From the IMG/VR virus record IMGVR_UViG_3300033553_000338, positions 62,001 to 126,000 of that record: a stretch of DNA of 64,000 nucleotides; one strand, given 5' to 3'. Below the pieces are notes generated by a model. The model was not told the origin of the DNA. It saw nothing but the letters and a program-made list of their open reading frames with translations, and did not search any database. The first letter of the stretch is position 1, and each line of letters starts with the position of its first letter. Both the position numbers and the translations under genes were made by a program. Origin of the DNA: a virus. Positions 17,479-25,329 of this stretch are shown here, piece by piece.

Positions 17479-17922
17479 GTAGAGGGTTGTTTTAAAGTAG
17501 ATTACATGCAAATATACGAAGGAATTTCATCACTACAAAACACCTTTTGGAAAATTTGTGCAAGGTTCCCTATTAGTAATATAAATAGAGACGATTGCAC
17601 AAGTTTTCCGGAGCCTGTTTCGGAGCATCTACCACCGTCATACCTGTCCCTTGGTTAAGTCGATAGGAGGTTAGGAGTTGGTCCATTCCGAAGCCATTTT
17701 AAAAAATGTGTGTGTTACGGCTGTGAGGAGCCCATATACCTGTAAAAACTGATTTTCGAAAATGGGAAAACACCCCCCGGGGTCTTCCCAAATAATATAC
17801 GAACGTCAACGAAAAAAAAAAACAAAGAACATAAACCCTCATGACAGGCAAGATCGCTACGCTCATAAACCCAACTCACCTTCGGTAAATAAATTTATTA
17901 ATAACCTTAAAATTAGCATGTT
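17479..17922. other. Divergent intergenic region between the two gene blocks
   Basis: This 440-nt gene-free stretch separates the minus-strand virion block from the plus-strand block. It holds TTCGTATATT (minus strand, 17511-17519), another TTCGTATATT (minus strand, 17795-17804), a 15-bp inverted repeat (17549-17609), a GGGGT/ACCCC-rich hairpin around 17771-17786, and an AT-rich leader before the plus-strand start at 17923. It is probably a bidirectional control region and possibly an origin; neither is proven. Confidence 0.55.
17549..17609. repeat. 15-bp inverted repeat with 31-nt spacer
   Basis: GGAAAATTTGTGCAA at 17549-17563 pairs with TTGCACAAGTTTTCC at 17595-17609; only one position is a wobble. 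The spacer contains AATATAAATAGAG. It could be an operator, a long RNA hairpin, or a site for an initiator or recombinase. Confidence 0.75.
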
Positions 17923-18540
17923 ATGAAAAAGCAAATGGAGTTTATTGCAGCGTACAACACAAGAGTTGAAGAACGTTCTTTCTCAGAAAAACTGAACGGC
18001 CTTATGCCGGGTGCAGAGTATCCGATGAAAGAGTTCTTGAGCTTTCCTGTTTCAGATGACGGGACAACAGTCCTGGACACGATGCCTTCGGGTGGTAAGG
18101 AACGGGAGTATGTGGAGTACGCTGGCAGCAAAATCTTTCTGGAATGGTTCGCAAAGAATCTCACGGAGAAGCCTGGTCAAATCATCAATGCAGACAAGGG
18201 CATCATCCATCGATGTGTACTGACTGCAGCACAAGACCTGACTGCACTTCCCGTTGGAGAGTACGTTGCAGAATTAGCAAAAGGGCCTGTGAAGGACTAC
18301 CCTACCAAGTTCATCGTATCTACTAAGCTACCGGCAGCAATCACTTGTGGTCAAGTCCTTACGGGGGGTTCACCACACTCTATTGTTGAGAGGTATAAGG
18401 AGTACTTCGGAGATGGCACAGACATCAGTCTGTTACCTCCCGAGACTTACATACCTCACGTAGTAAAGCGGGTCAATGGAGTGACGGGCAAATCATTCTT
18501 CGCTCCGGTCAACAGAGTTGCGATCATCAAATTTCAGTAG
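17923..18540 (+). CDS. Hypothetical protein (205 aa), first gene of plus-strand block
   Basis: Starts MKKQMEFIAAYNTRVEE after an AT-rich leader (ATTAATAACC) with no Shine-Dalgarno. It has no transmembrane or signal sequence. The region KYFVEYAGSKIF-like and GQVLTGGSPHSIVERYKEYF suggests a compact alpha/beta protein. It is closed by a strong terminator at 18553-18578, so it is transcribed largely on its own. Its separate control suggests an early or highly expressed phage protein. Not recognised. Confidence 0.7.
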   Translation: MKKQMEFIAAYNTRVEERSFSEKLNGLMPGAEYPMKEFLSFPVSDDGTTVLDTMPSGGKEREYVEYAGSKIFLEWFAKNLTEKPGQIINADKGIIHRCVLTAAQDLTALPVGEYVAELAKGPVKDYPTKFIVSTKLPAAITCGQVLTGGSPHSIVERYKEYFGDGTDISLLPPETYIPHVVKRVNGVTGKSFFAPVNRVAIIKFQ

Positions 18541-18552
18541 ACTCTAAATAGG

Positions 18553-18578
18553 ACTCTCACCTTCGGGTGGGAGTTTTA
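18553..18578 (+). terminator. Rho-independent terminator
   Basis: ACTCTCACC, a TTCG tetraloop, then GGTGGGAGT form a 9-bp stem (one G-T pair) followed by TTTTATTTTT. It lies 12 nt after the stop of the 205-aa gene. Confidence 0.9.
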
Positions 18579-18704
18579 TTTTTAGTGCAAGAACATACCT
18601 AAACCCGAACCTATCTAAACCCCTACATTCCACACAAGAACACACCCAAACCCAGCTCAACTCCGCAAGCTCCGTTGGGTACTTTATATAACCAACAGTT
18701 GTGA

Positions 18705-18995
18705 TAGCCGATAGGCCCTACTTGCAAGGGTTTAGCCGATAGGCGTTAGGCATTAGTTATTAATCTTTAATCTGGAGGACATCAATATGTTTTACCAATT
18801 CAGACTTTCATTCTTCGTACTCTTAACAGTAGTCTTTTGTGTCGCTGCTGTAGTCCTTATGGATATCTCAGACACATTGTTTTACAGGCCTTGGGTCTCA
18901 ATCTTTCTGTTTTTGTTTGCAGTGATATTGCCCTTAGTCCCGGGAGTTATTTACGCTCTCACTTGTTCTAAAACCTTTGGAGTTAGCCGATAGGC
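18705..18995 (+). repeat. TAGCCGATAGGC direct repeats (three copies)
   Basis: Exact copies at 18705-18716, 18733-18744 and 18984-18995. The first two lie in the leader of a small membrane-protein gene; the third overlaps its stop codon (AGC CGA TAG). The arrangement brackets the gene. Possible protein- or RNA-binding site, or a recombination footprint. Confidence 0.7.
18787..18993 (+). CDS. Small membrane protein, two TM helices
   Basis: A 68-aa protein with two hydrophobic helices, about residues 8-26 (FFVLLTVVFCVAAVVLM) and 37-58 (VSIFLFLFAVILPLVPGVIYA), joined by a short loop. The size and topology fit a class II holin or an inner-membrane accessory protein. No lysis enzyme is adjacent, so holin is only a possibility. 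A purine-rich GGAGGAC sits 8 nt before the ATG, one of the few Shine-Dalgarno-like leaders here. Confidence 0.6.
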   Translation: MFYQFRLSFFVLLTVVFCVAAVVLMDISDTLFYRPWVSIFLFLFAVILPLVPGVIYALTCSKTFGVSR

Positions 18996-19036
18996 TGCTC
19001 CTTTTTTATAATTATTTATTAAATAAATTTTTCAAG

Positions 19037-19699
19037 ATGAACAAAAATCCTTTTAGTGCATTAGCACTCGGTACTGAATTTGATCCTACAGCGGCTGGAA
19101 CTGGTTCTTATTCAAACACATTTCTTCCAGGAAGTTCTTACAAATTTTATGAGTCGAACTTGGAGGATGCTCCTTGGGGTAGAACAACGACTCCGATCAT
19201 GTTGCTGGATAACGGTGACATTTCTCATGCACGGTATGTAGCTGAGTGTATGGTTGAAGGACCTGGTGTTGTGATCAATGGTGATCATGATAATGCAAAG
19301 ATGAAGTGTTTACGCACTCCTTCATTGGCCGTTAAAGACGGTATCCCTTTCCAGTGTATGTGGGACTTTGTGTCTGCTGACATTGACAACGGAGCTTTTC
19401 CGGAAGTCATTTGTGTTGAGACCCTTCCTGTAGCTCGTCCGGTGGCTTCTATCCGTACTACCGAAGACGGTAATGCTGATTGGAATAACCTGCGTGAATT
19501 CACTGGTTTGTCTAAGGAGGAGATCCTTGCATCTGGTGTTGAGTATGTACCTGCAGTTTTACGCGCAAAGACTGGCTCGAACCCTGACAGCGTGTTTGCG
19601 AGAACTCGTACAACTTTCAAAATTGCTGATGCCAAACGTCTGCCCGTCATCGAACGTGGTGCTGATGGTAAAGCGATTGAGGTTGCAAAAGTTGAATAG
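19037..19699 (+). CDS. Hypothetical protein (220 aa)
   Basis: The ATG at 19037 (MNKNPFSALALGTEFDP) is preferred over an upstream start inside the previous gene because it follows an A-rich leader (TTTTTCAAG). The product has a Gly/Ser/Phe-rich N-terminus, and the C-terminal half contains LREFTGLSKEEILASGVEYV. Followed by a terminator. Its organisation (separate unit, own terminator) is like the 205-aa gene at 17923 and the two may be functionally similar. Not recognised. Confidence 0.68.
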   Translation: MNKNPFSALALGTEFDPTAAGTGSYSNTFLPGSSYKFYESNLEDAPWGRTTTPIMLLDNGDISHARYVAECMVEGPGVVINGDHDNAKMKCLRTPSLAVKDGIPFQCMWDFVSADIDNGAFPEVICVETLPVARPVASIRTTEDGNADWNNLREFTGLSKEEILASGVEYVPAVLRAKTGSNPDSVFARTRTTFKIADAKRLPVIERGADGKAIEVAKVE

Positions 19700-19739
19700 A
19701 CTTACCTCATAATGTGTTAATTCTTTATTTACCACTGAT

Positions 19740-19772
19740 AGGAGATCCTTTATTGGGTCTCCTTTCTTTTTT
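19740..19772 (+). terminator. Rho-independent terminator
   Basis: AGGAGATCC and GGGTCTCCT form a 9-bp stem with one T-G pair, loop TTTATT, followed by TTCTTTTTT. Confidence 0.85.
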
Positions 19773-19860
19773 AACTCAGATGATGTTCCTTTGGCCTGAG
19801 TATAAATTAGCCATAAATACAAGGAGTGCATGGTATCTTAAACTCAAAAACTTATTTGTT

Positions 19861-20052
19861 ATGGAGAAATTCAGGTTTCATTTAGACGTAGAGGATCCCA
19901 AAGATTTAGAATTGATATCCTCTGTGTACCTTCACCCTGATGTGAAAAAGGGATTTTCGGATAGGGATTGTGCCAACATCTTTATATCTAAGAGAAAACC
20001 CTACCTATATGGATTTAACGAGAGTGGTTGTGTACGATGTGACCACAAGTAA
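19861..20052 (+). CDS. Small hypothetical protein (63 aa)
   Basis: ATG at 19861 (MEKFRFHLDVEDPKDLEL) after the leader AAACTTATTTGTT. Two cysteines near the C-terminus (SGCVRCDHK) could bind metal. A longer in-frame reading upstream runs through the terminator and is unlikely. Unassigned. Confidence 0.6.
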   Translation: MEKFRFHLDVEDPKDLELISSVYLHPDVKKGFSDRDCANIFISKRKPYLYGFNESGCVRCDHK

Positions 20053-20115
20053 AAACTTTTGAGTTTCCCCGGAGATAGTATCAATGGGTGGATTCTCTTT
20101 AATACCTTTGCAGAT

Positions 20116-20349
20116 ATGGAAAATAAAAAACGTTTAGGTTTCACCAGCTTCATCCCTGAGGCCTTTTTAGGTGAGGATGGAAAGGTGTGGAATAAGGTAC
20201 AAGGTGGTAACTGGTTACTCAAAGATAATTGGATTCGTGGTGTTATTAAGATCGAACCCTTGGCCGATAGCACCATTAAGGTATGGTGGTTGAATGAAGG
20301 TGAACCAGATTGGGAACCGTTCACCATTTACCGTGGCATTCTGGAGTAA
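20116..20349 (+). CDS. Hypothetical protein (77 aa)
   Basis: ATG at 20116 (MENKKRLGFTSFIPEAFL) chosen over a TTG 57 nt upstream because its leader is A-rich. The product has a Trp-rich, beta-strand pattern (TIKVWWLNEGEPDWEPFTIY), like small nucleic acid or anti-host inhibitor proteins. No specific family recognised. Confidence 0.62.
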   Translation: MENKKRLGFTSFIPEAFLGEDGKVWNKVQGGNWLLKDNWIRGVIKIEPLADSTIKVWWLNEGEPDWEPFTIYRGILE

Positions 20350-20350
20350 T

Positions 20351-20370
20351 TTTGTATAAAACTTCTTAAT
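20351..20370 (+). promoter_or_regulatory. TTTGTATAAAACTTCTTAAT motif
   Basis: Nearly identical to the elements at 21168 and 62139 (TTCGTATAACACTTCTTAAT). It follows a stop codon at once and precedes a 120-nt leader containing CAACATCGA (20373-20381) and its complement TCGATGTTG (20431-20439). Confidence 0.5.
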
Positions 20371-20492
20371 CTACAACATCGATAGAGATATTTTTATATC
20401 TTCGCAACCATCAATCAAAATGGTGTGTTTTCGATGTTGTTGATTATGAAGTAATTGACGAAACACAGTTTTTACACACTAAGACGTATCGT

Positions 20493-20675
20493 ATGGAATC
20501 GAATGATAAGAAGTTTCAAGAATCCGTTATGGAGGACATTCTGGAGTTGCAAGATTACCCAGACCACCCAATGTGGGATCATCTGTTACTCCGAAACGCT
20601 TTTTGGGCTAAGTCATATAGAGCCAATGCGTTAGACGGTGGTAGAGAGAAGTTAATTTGTGTGAGTGTGAATTGA
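20493..20675 (+). CDS. Small hypothetical protein (60 aa)
   Basis: Starts MESNDKKFQESVMEDILEL, acidic then basic, and ends VSVN. Leader contains an inverted repeat (20373-20439). Coding status rests on a good start context and the operon-like position. Unassigned. Confidence 0.55.
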   Translation: MESNDKKFQESVMEDILELQDYPDHPMWDHLLLRNAFWAKSYRANALDGGREKLICVSVN

Positions 20676-20814
20676 ATGTGTGGTGACGGTGCTTACACGG
20701 GCTCCCAACACCCCTAATTCACCAATTCCGAAACAACCCTCAAAATAGCTGTAAGGCTGTAATACAACCTTGCATAGGCCATTAAAGTGGGTAGTTATTC
20801 TGGGCACAATATTC

Positions 20815-20885
20815 AGGTGTGTGTACACAAAAGTCAAACGGGTTCGCGGGCTTTTGACGAGTTTTCGACTGTTTTTGACACACCT
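20815..20885 (+). other. Structured intergenic element
   Basis: The gap 20676-20941 has no convincing gene. Within it AGGTGTGT (20815-20822) pairs with ACACACCT (20878-20885), and inside this GTCAAA (20833-20838) pairs with TTTGAC (20853-20858). It may be a leader RNA or an attenuator; there is no T tract. Confidence 0.4.
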
Positions 20886-20941
20886 ATAATGGAGCGTAAT
20901 TATACCAGTATTAATAAGCAAACTTCCCTTAATAGGGTAGA

Positions 20942-21151
20942 ATGCTCAACCAATCGACTATGAAACAATTGAACACTTGCACTGACGTTAATCGTAACAA
21001 GTCTTTGACGGAGATCGAGGATGAAAGTCGTACTCATATTATCCATGCACCTTACATGCAGGAGGATCAGTATTACTCTCTTAAGCAAAAGCGGACCAAC
21101 CACGAGAGGCAACCTTCAAGGTTTGGTAAACGCAACAACAGGAAGAAATAG
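20942..21151 (+). CDS. Small basic hypothetical protein (69 aa)
   Basis: MLNQSTMKQLNTCTDVN, with a strongly basic tail (RQPSRFGKRNNRKK) that could bind nucleic acid. The downstream ATG at 20960 is equally possible and would give 63 aa. Followed at once by a TTTGTATAACACTTCTTAAT motif at 21168. Confidence 0.5.
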   Translation: MLNQSTMKQLNTCTDVNRNKSLTEIEDESRTHIIHAPYMQEDQYYSLKQKRTNHERQPSRFGKRNNRKK

Positions 21152-21167
21152 TTTTACATCAATCACA

Positions 21168-21187
21168 TTTGTATAACACTTCTTAAT
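21168..21187 (+). promoter_or_regulatory. TTTGTATAACACTTCTTAAT motif
   Basis: Element of the same family as 20351 and 62139; precedes the four-gene operon starting at 21230 by 43 nt. Confidence 0.5.
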
Positions 21188-21229
21188 GCCTAAAACTTTT
21201 TGGTGTTTCGGAGTTAAATCCATCACATT

Positions 21230-21670
21230 ATGGAATCAATCGTACAGTTAGAAAGCGTAGTCTCAAGGACTGAACTTTCAAATGCTTTGGCATATTTAAT
21301 TGCGGCCAATCGGAAGGTCGAAGTTTCCGATGAGTTAATTAATGACATTGCTGATTTTACTGACTTGCTTTGTGAGGGTAAGATCGTAGAGGTTAAACCT
21401 AACGAAGGACGTGCTAAGCGTAGCCTTTCAGATACCAAGGATTATTGGCTGTTTAGTTTGAAACGGGATAATGGGCAACCCCTCATTATTCGTGGCAAAG
21501 ATTCTCTAGGTAACCCAATAGCCTATCTTGCATTTGGGCTTGCGTTGGATACTGGTGGTCCTCACCTTAGGGATATTGTCCGGATGATTCGATTTGTCAT
21601 CAACGGACGGACCAACAAGCTGAAAAGAGAATTCTTTAACGAATCCTCACCACTGATAATATGGGAATAG
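21230..21670 (+). CDS. Hypothetical protein (146 aa)
   Basis: First of four tightly packed genes (21230-22680). N-terminal half helical (LESVVSRTELSNALAYLIA), C-terminal half with KDYWLFSLKRDNG and IAYLAFGLALDTGG. The stop overlaps the next start by 10 nt. No recognised family; operon of unknown function. Confidence 0.62.
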   Translation: MESIVQLESVVSRTELSNALAYLIAANRKVEVSDELINDIADFTDLLCEGKIVEVKPNEGRAKRSLSDTKDYWLFSLKRDNGQPLIIRGKDSLGNPIAYLAFGLALDTGGPHLRDIVRMIRFVINGRTNKLKREFFNESSPLIIWE

Positions 21671-21990
21671 ACGAAATACAATATGGCAAGGGCTCTTATG
21701 CTCTTGCCCTTACCATTCACGGGTCTCTGGGTCAATCAGCTACACAGTTTTATGCAATTGTAGAGGACAAGATGTTATTCTTTAGGCATAACAAATCAAT
21801 CCGCATTACTCAGAATCCTACAAAGGAAAAGTTTACGGAGTTCATTGACAGTCTTCGTGATATTACCTCGACTGAAGGTATTAATACTGAACTGCTCATT
21901 GAGGAAATTGAGGATGGTCGTGAAATTGTTCGGAAGCTCAAGAAGCTAACGAGAGTATTAACCCTTGATCTGGTAAACCATGGTAGCTGA
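21661..21990 (+). CDS. Hypothetical protein (109 aa)
   Basis: MGIDEIQYGKGSYALALTIH, compact alpha/beta pattern. Overlaps upstream and downstream genes by about 10 nt each. Not recognised. Confidence 0.6.
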   Translation: MGIDEIQYGKGSYALALTIHGSLGQSATQFYAIVEDKMLFFRHNKSIRITQNPTKEKFTEFIDSLRDITSTEGINTELLIEEIEDGREIVRKLKKLTRVLTLDLVNHGS

Positions 21991-22273
21991 GTTCATCAAG
22001 GATGCCACAGGCATTCTGGTATCGGAAGATATCGCAAAGTTCTGTTCTGATGAGTTGGTATGTGAGGTTTGTGATATTTTACAGTCTCGTGACCTTTCAG
22101 ACGCAGGGGAGTTGGACATCAAGATCGTGTGTTTGTCTACCTCGTTACATCTGCTAATAAAGGATGAATCGTGCAAGGTTGTATTAGATGAGGAGATCCC
22201 TTATGCTGATATGAGACATTCAAGGGTACATCTTCAGTTTTCAGATAATTGCTTAACCTTAAAATCAAAGTGA
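21980..22273 (+). CDS. Hypothetical protein (97 aa)
   Basis: MVAEFIKDATGILVSEDIAKF, acidic and helical, with a CDILQSRDLSD segment. Overlaps the next gene by one base (TGATG). Not recognised. Confidence 0.58.
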   Translation: MVAEFIKDATGILVSEDIAKFCSDELVCEVCDILQSRDLSDAGELDIKIVCLSTSLHLLIKDESCKVVLDEEIPYADMRHSRVHLQFSDNCLTLKSK

Positions 22274-22680
22274 TGGGACACATAGCTTACTCTAAACGAA
22301 ACAAGCAAGTTTTAACCAACTGTATAGTACCTTACCCACTAGAGCCCGGAGATGTTGAGTTCGAGGTGAATGAGCGTGGCTTCATAAAAGTGGCTGTTGA
22401 TGGTACTTCTTTCAAAGGAACCGTTGAACAGTTCAAAGACTTGATAAGCAAACCTTCAGCCAGTCAACCTTCAAACACTGTATATTTCCTGCTGGGTGAA
22501 ATCGCTGTACGAACTTATCGTATGGGTGGTGCCGGGCAGGTGATCTCTCAAAACATCCCTTACAAAGTCTCTGCATTTACGGAGAAGGTGACGGATGTTG
22601 CCCAGTTACTCAACCTGGTGTTTTCGTATCGTTTTTACGTGAACATTACCGAGAGTGAGTTTAACCTTCTTAGTGAATAA
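22273..22680 (+). CDS. Hypothetical protein (135 aa)
   Basis: ATG at 22273 (MGHIAYSKRNKQVLTN) sits in the stop of the previous gene, favouring it over an in-frame start 24 nt upstream. Beta-rich with GDVEFEVNERGFIKVAVDG. Last gene of the 21230-22680 operon. Not recognised. Confidence 0.6.
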   Translation: MGHIAYSKRNKQVLTNCIVPYPLEPGDVEFEVNERGFIKVAVDGTSFKGTVEQFKDLISKPSASQPSNTVYFLLGEIAVRTYRMGGAGQVISQNIPYKVSAFTEKVTDVAQLLNLVFSYRFYVNITESEFNLLSE

Positions 22681-22737
22681 CTCTGACATAATACCCCTGG
22701 AGCCTTTAAGGTGAAGGGGGCTATAAATTAGCTGGTT

Positions 22738-23460
22738 ATGGAATACAATGACTTAATATTTTTTGATGGGAAAGTTTTCCCACGTTTTCGAGCACCTTCT
22801 GGTAAATTAGGGGGTACTTGTATGTTACGGCTTCATAAGGAGGTCTGGTATTTGTGCAATTATGGTGAAGGTATTAAAGATCACTTCCCCGATATGTTGG
22901 GATTTACTCATGCCCTTCACGTAGCACCCTACCTGAATCTGATGGACTTCCTCCATAAGTTTGCACTTGACACTGACGATGCCCGTCAATTATCTGTCAT
23001 CACACGCGCAGTCTTGATGAATAATCGTCAGATTATCCTGGATTTTTTCGGGGAAAACAATGAGTTTGACGGGAAACCTTTGACTGTTTCTCAAATATTT
23101 ACCCGGTACATGAATGGGAATGTTCACCAGTGTATGGCGCACTTAGATGGTCGATACTGCGATAACGAGTTTATGGACATTGAGCTTAATGGAGTTTATC
23201 CGCTTAAGGGATTTAAAGTCAATAAGATTGATATAGATGTCCCTTGCAGTGCATGTCCATTTTTTTCCAAAGATAATTTTGCGGACTTTTTTGGAATTAC
23301 CCAGGAGCAAACATACCTGTCCTTAAAGGCACTGAATGCCCCGGGAACAGTCACTGTGGAAACCTTCAATGAGATTCTGGGTATAGATCTTCCTGGAAAG
23401 CCAGAGTTCGATTCTCATTTATCTTCATCAAGTATGCTTTTTAACGTCCCTAAAATTTAA
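22738..23460 (+). CDS. Hypothetical protein with Cys cluster, paralogous to the next gene
   Basis: 240 aa, starting MEYNDLIFFDGKVFPRF. It has a CSACPFF motif (about residue 172) preceded by CMAHLDGRYC, suggesting metal binding, and it ends MLFNVPKI. The next gene ends KLFNVPKL and has a comparable Cys motif, so they are probably diverged tandem duplicates. Function unknown. Confidence 0.65.
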   Translation: MEYNDLIFFDGKVFPRFRAPSGKLGGTCMLRLHKEVWYLCNYGEGIKDHFPDMLGFTHALHVAPYLNLMDFLHKFALDTDDARQLSVITRAVLMNNRQIILDFFGENNEFDGKPLTVSQIFTRYMNGNVHQCMAHLDGRYCDNEFMDIELNGVYPLKGFKVNKIDIDVPCSACPFFSKDNFADFFGITQEQTYLSLKALNAPGTVTVETFNEILGIDLPGKPEFDSHLSSSSMLFNVPKI

Positions 23461-23464
23461 ACCT

Positions 23465-24247
23465 ATGATAACAACTCCCAAGGAAATCTTAAAATTGGAC
23501 GGGTCTCATGTTACATTTGATTTTGCAGAAGCTAAAGATATTCCAGGTATACTGATCTTTGGAGAAGGTGAAATTGTAATTGCAAATAATCAATTTCAAT
23601 CTGGCTTCACTTCAAATGACCTTGGTGGATATAAGTACACTGTACTTGTGTTTAGTTATCTTCACCCTGATATAGAACGTGCTAATACCGCTGAGAAATT
23701 CAAGGATGTCTTGAGTAATGCTTACAATATTAAATTTGTTGACCGTCCCCGGATGGCTGCAGTTGAACGGGCACATGCTACCAGAAGGTTATGGGAATTG
23801 ACATCCTATGATGCCTTTCTTGCAAATGAGGACTATTCAGATTCAGAGTACTACATGGCTGAGTTCTTTATAGGACATCTGGATCTTAAGCCAGTAGGTA
23901 AATGTTCATTGAAGGATACTGAATTGATCTGTGATAAGTCTTTCTGCCATAAGTGTGTATTTCAGGGAAGCATAGATACCTTGTGTAACAAGTTTCTTCT
24001 GAATCCATCAATTTTACTGGAGCTGGATGATATGGCCGTAATGACCAGGGGAGGAGCTTCTTACCTTGAGGATATGCATAACTTGATGATAGGCTCAGAC
24101 TTTTTTGACTGGGCTGTACCTCTGCCCGTGGACCCTTCAGGAATTGGAGATCCTGTAATAATGCACAGCTCTCCTGAGTGTGATCTGATCACATCCCCAG
24201 GATCTGAACAACCAGAAATTAAACTATTTAATGTCCCAAAATTATAA
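23465..24247 (+). CDS. Hypothetical protein with Cys cluster, paralogous to the previous gene
   Basis: 260 aa, MITTPKEILKLDGSHVTF. Metal-ligand-like cysteines lie in CSLKDTELICDKSFCHKC and CNKF (about residues 150-180). C-terminal KLFNVPKL repeats the ending of the upstream gene. Starts 4 nt after its stop. No known family identified. Confidence 0.65.
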   Translation: MITTPKEILKLDGSHVTFDFAEAKDIPGILIFGEGEIVIANNQFQSGFTSNDLGGYKYTVLVFSYLHPDIERANTAEKFKDVLSNAYNIKFVDRPRMAAVERAHATRRLWELTSYDAFLANEDYSDSEYYMAEFFIGHLDLKPVGKCSLKDTELICDKSFCHKCVFQGSIDTLCNKFLLNPSILLELDDMAVMTRGGASYLEDMHNLMIGSDFFDWAVPLPVDPSGIGDPVIMHSSPECDLITSPGSEQPEIKLFNVPKL

Positions 24248-24253
24248 TTTGTT

Positions 24254-24691
24254 ATGGAAAATTTAAAATTAGTAGATGCCGTATGTACTCAGCTTGAGGA
24301 CATCTCAACCAAAGCATTGGTTAACAAGTTTTTTGAAATTCAGATTCAGGAGTTTGATCGTGGTTTAGTCATGCTGGAGGCAAACCTGAAGTCCATGAAG
24401 ATCCTTCACACTACCCAGCTTGCAAGTACTGAGTATGATATCGAGGATGCTGAGAAAGCCCTCACACAATCGTACCTGCATGTGGATCTAGACAGAATTG
24501 GTACAAACGCTGATGCCAAAAAGTACATGAGTGCTTACTGGGCAAGTGTCAACGCTGCGAAGGATTCCTTGAAAGCCTTGAAATTAGCGAAAAAGGAAGC
24601 TATCGCTACCTACGAACAGGAGGTCAAGGAAGTTGAGGAAAACATTAAAAATCACAAGGAACGTATCCTGATTATCAAATCTTGGAAATAA
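24254..24691 (+). CDS. Coiled-coil protein (145 aa)
   Basis: MENLKLVDAVCTQLEDISTK, then long alpha-helical, heptad-like segments (DRGLVMLEANLKSMKILH; LKALKLAKKEAIATYEQEVK). Could be an adaptor or scaffold; not recognised. Sits 6 nt after the Cys-protein pair. Confidence 0.6.
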   Translation: MENLKLVDAVCTQLEDISTKALVNKFFEIQIQEFDRGLVMLEANLKSMKILHTTQLASTEYDIEDAEKALTQSYLHVDLDRIGTNADAKKYMSAYWASVNAAKDSLKALKLAKKEAIATYEQEVKEVEENIKNHKERILIIKSWK

Positions 24692-24754
24692 AACTTAGAG
24701 AGTCCACCGGCTGTATGGTTGGTGGTCTCACTTAGTAACCCCAATTAGACTGAT

Positions 24755-24928
24755 ATGAACTACCTAGATATTGCAATTAATGTGGCTAAGCTGTACGGGG
24801 ATTTACATCCTGGTAAAACTCAGTATACCTACATAAGGGAAGGTAAGAAGGCAGATCGTAATGGGCCATGCCCCTGTGGGAGTGGAAAGAAGTATAAAAG
24901 ATGCTGTAGGGGCAGCAACAAAAAATAA
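24755..24928 (+). CDS. SEC-C motif miniprotein (57 aa)
   Basis: MNYLDIAINVAKLYGDLH, ending RNGPCPCGSGKKYKRCCRG. CPCGSGKKYKRCC is the SEC-C zinc-binding motif found at the end of SecA and in many small proteins. In SecA it binds SecB/zinc; in phages its role is unknown. The start is preceded by TTAGACTGAT with no Shine-Dalgarno. The clear motif makes this short gene credible. Confidence 0.8.
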   Translation: MNYLDIAINVAKLYGDLHPGKTQYTYIREGKKADRNGPCPCGSGKKYKRCCRGSNKK

Positions 24929-24933
24929 CAATT

Positions 24934-25305
24934 ATGGAACTATCTGAAAGAGATGAAAATAGGGGGATAACAAGGGTAATGGTTGTTGGGAGCCCTACAT
25001 GCGGGTCACACTTAGCACATTTGGGTAGAGTTTTGGAAACTGAGGGAATGTTACTTGTTGGTTGTTGTTTAGACCCCGATGATATGAGGATGAAATCATT
25101 ACATTACACAGAACCTCAAGTTGCTCCTGGTGATTTACAAACAGCTTTAATTGACTTAGGATTAAGGGACGTTCCTATCGAATCTGCACCTCCTGCTAGT
25201 GGGTCATTGGAACCCCTGATGCCAAAGATGATTACCCTGAATCCGTACCCATTAACCCGTGCCCAGCGCAGAAAAAATGCAAGGAGTACCAAGAAAAGAA
25301 AATAA
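24934..25305 (+). CDS. Hypothetical protein (123 aa)
   Basis: MELSERDENRGITRVMVV, with GSPTCGSHLAHLGRVLE and a very basic tail (RAQRRKNARSTKKRK) that suggests nucleic acid binding. It starts 5 nt after the SEC-C gene. Not recognised. Confidence 0.55.
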   Translation: MELSERDENRGITRVMVVGSPTCGSHLAHLGRVLETEGMLLVGCCLDPDDMRMKSLHYTEPQVAPGDLQTALIDLGLRDVPIESAPPASGSLEPLMPKMITLNPYPLTRAQRRKNARSTKKRK

Positions 25306-25329
25306 CACATCACAAAAATAACCAACACA

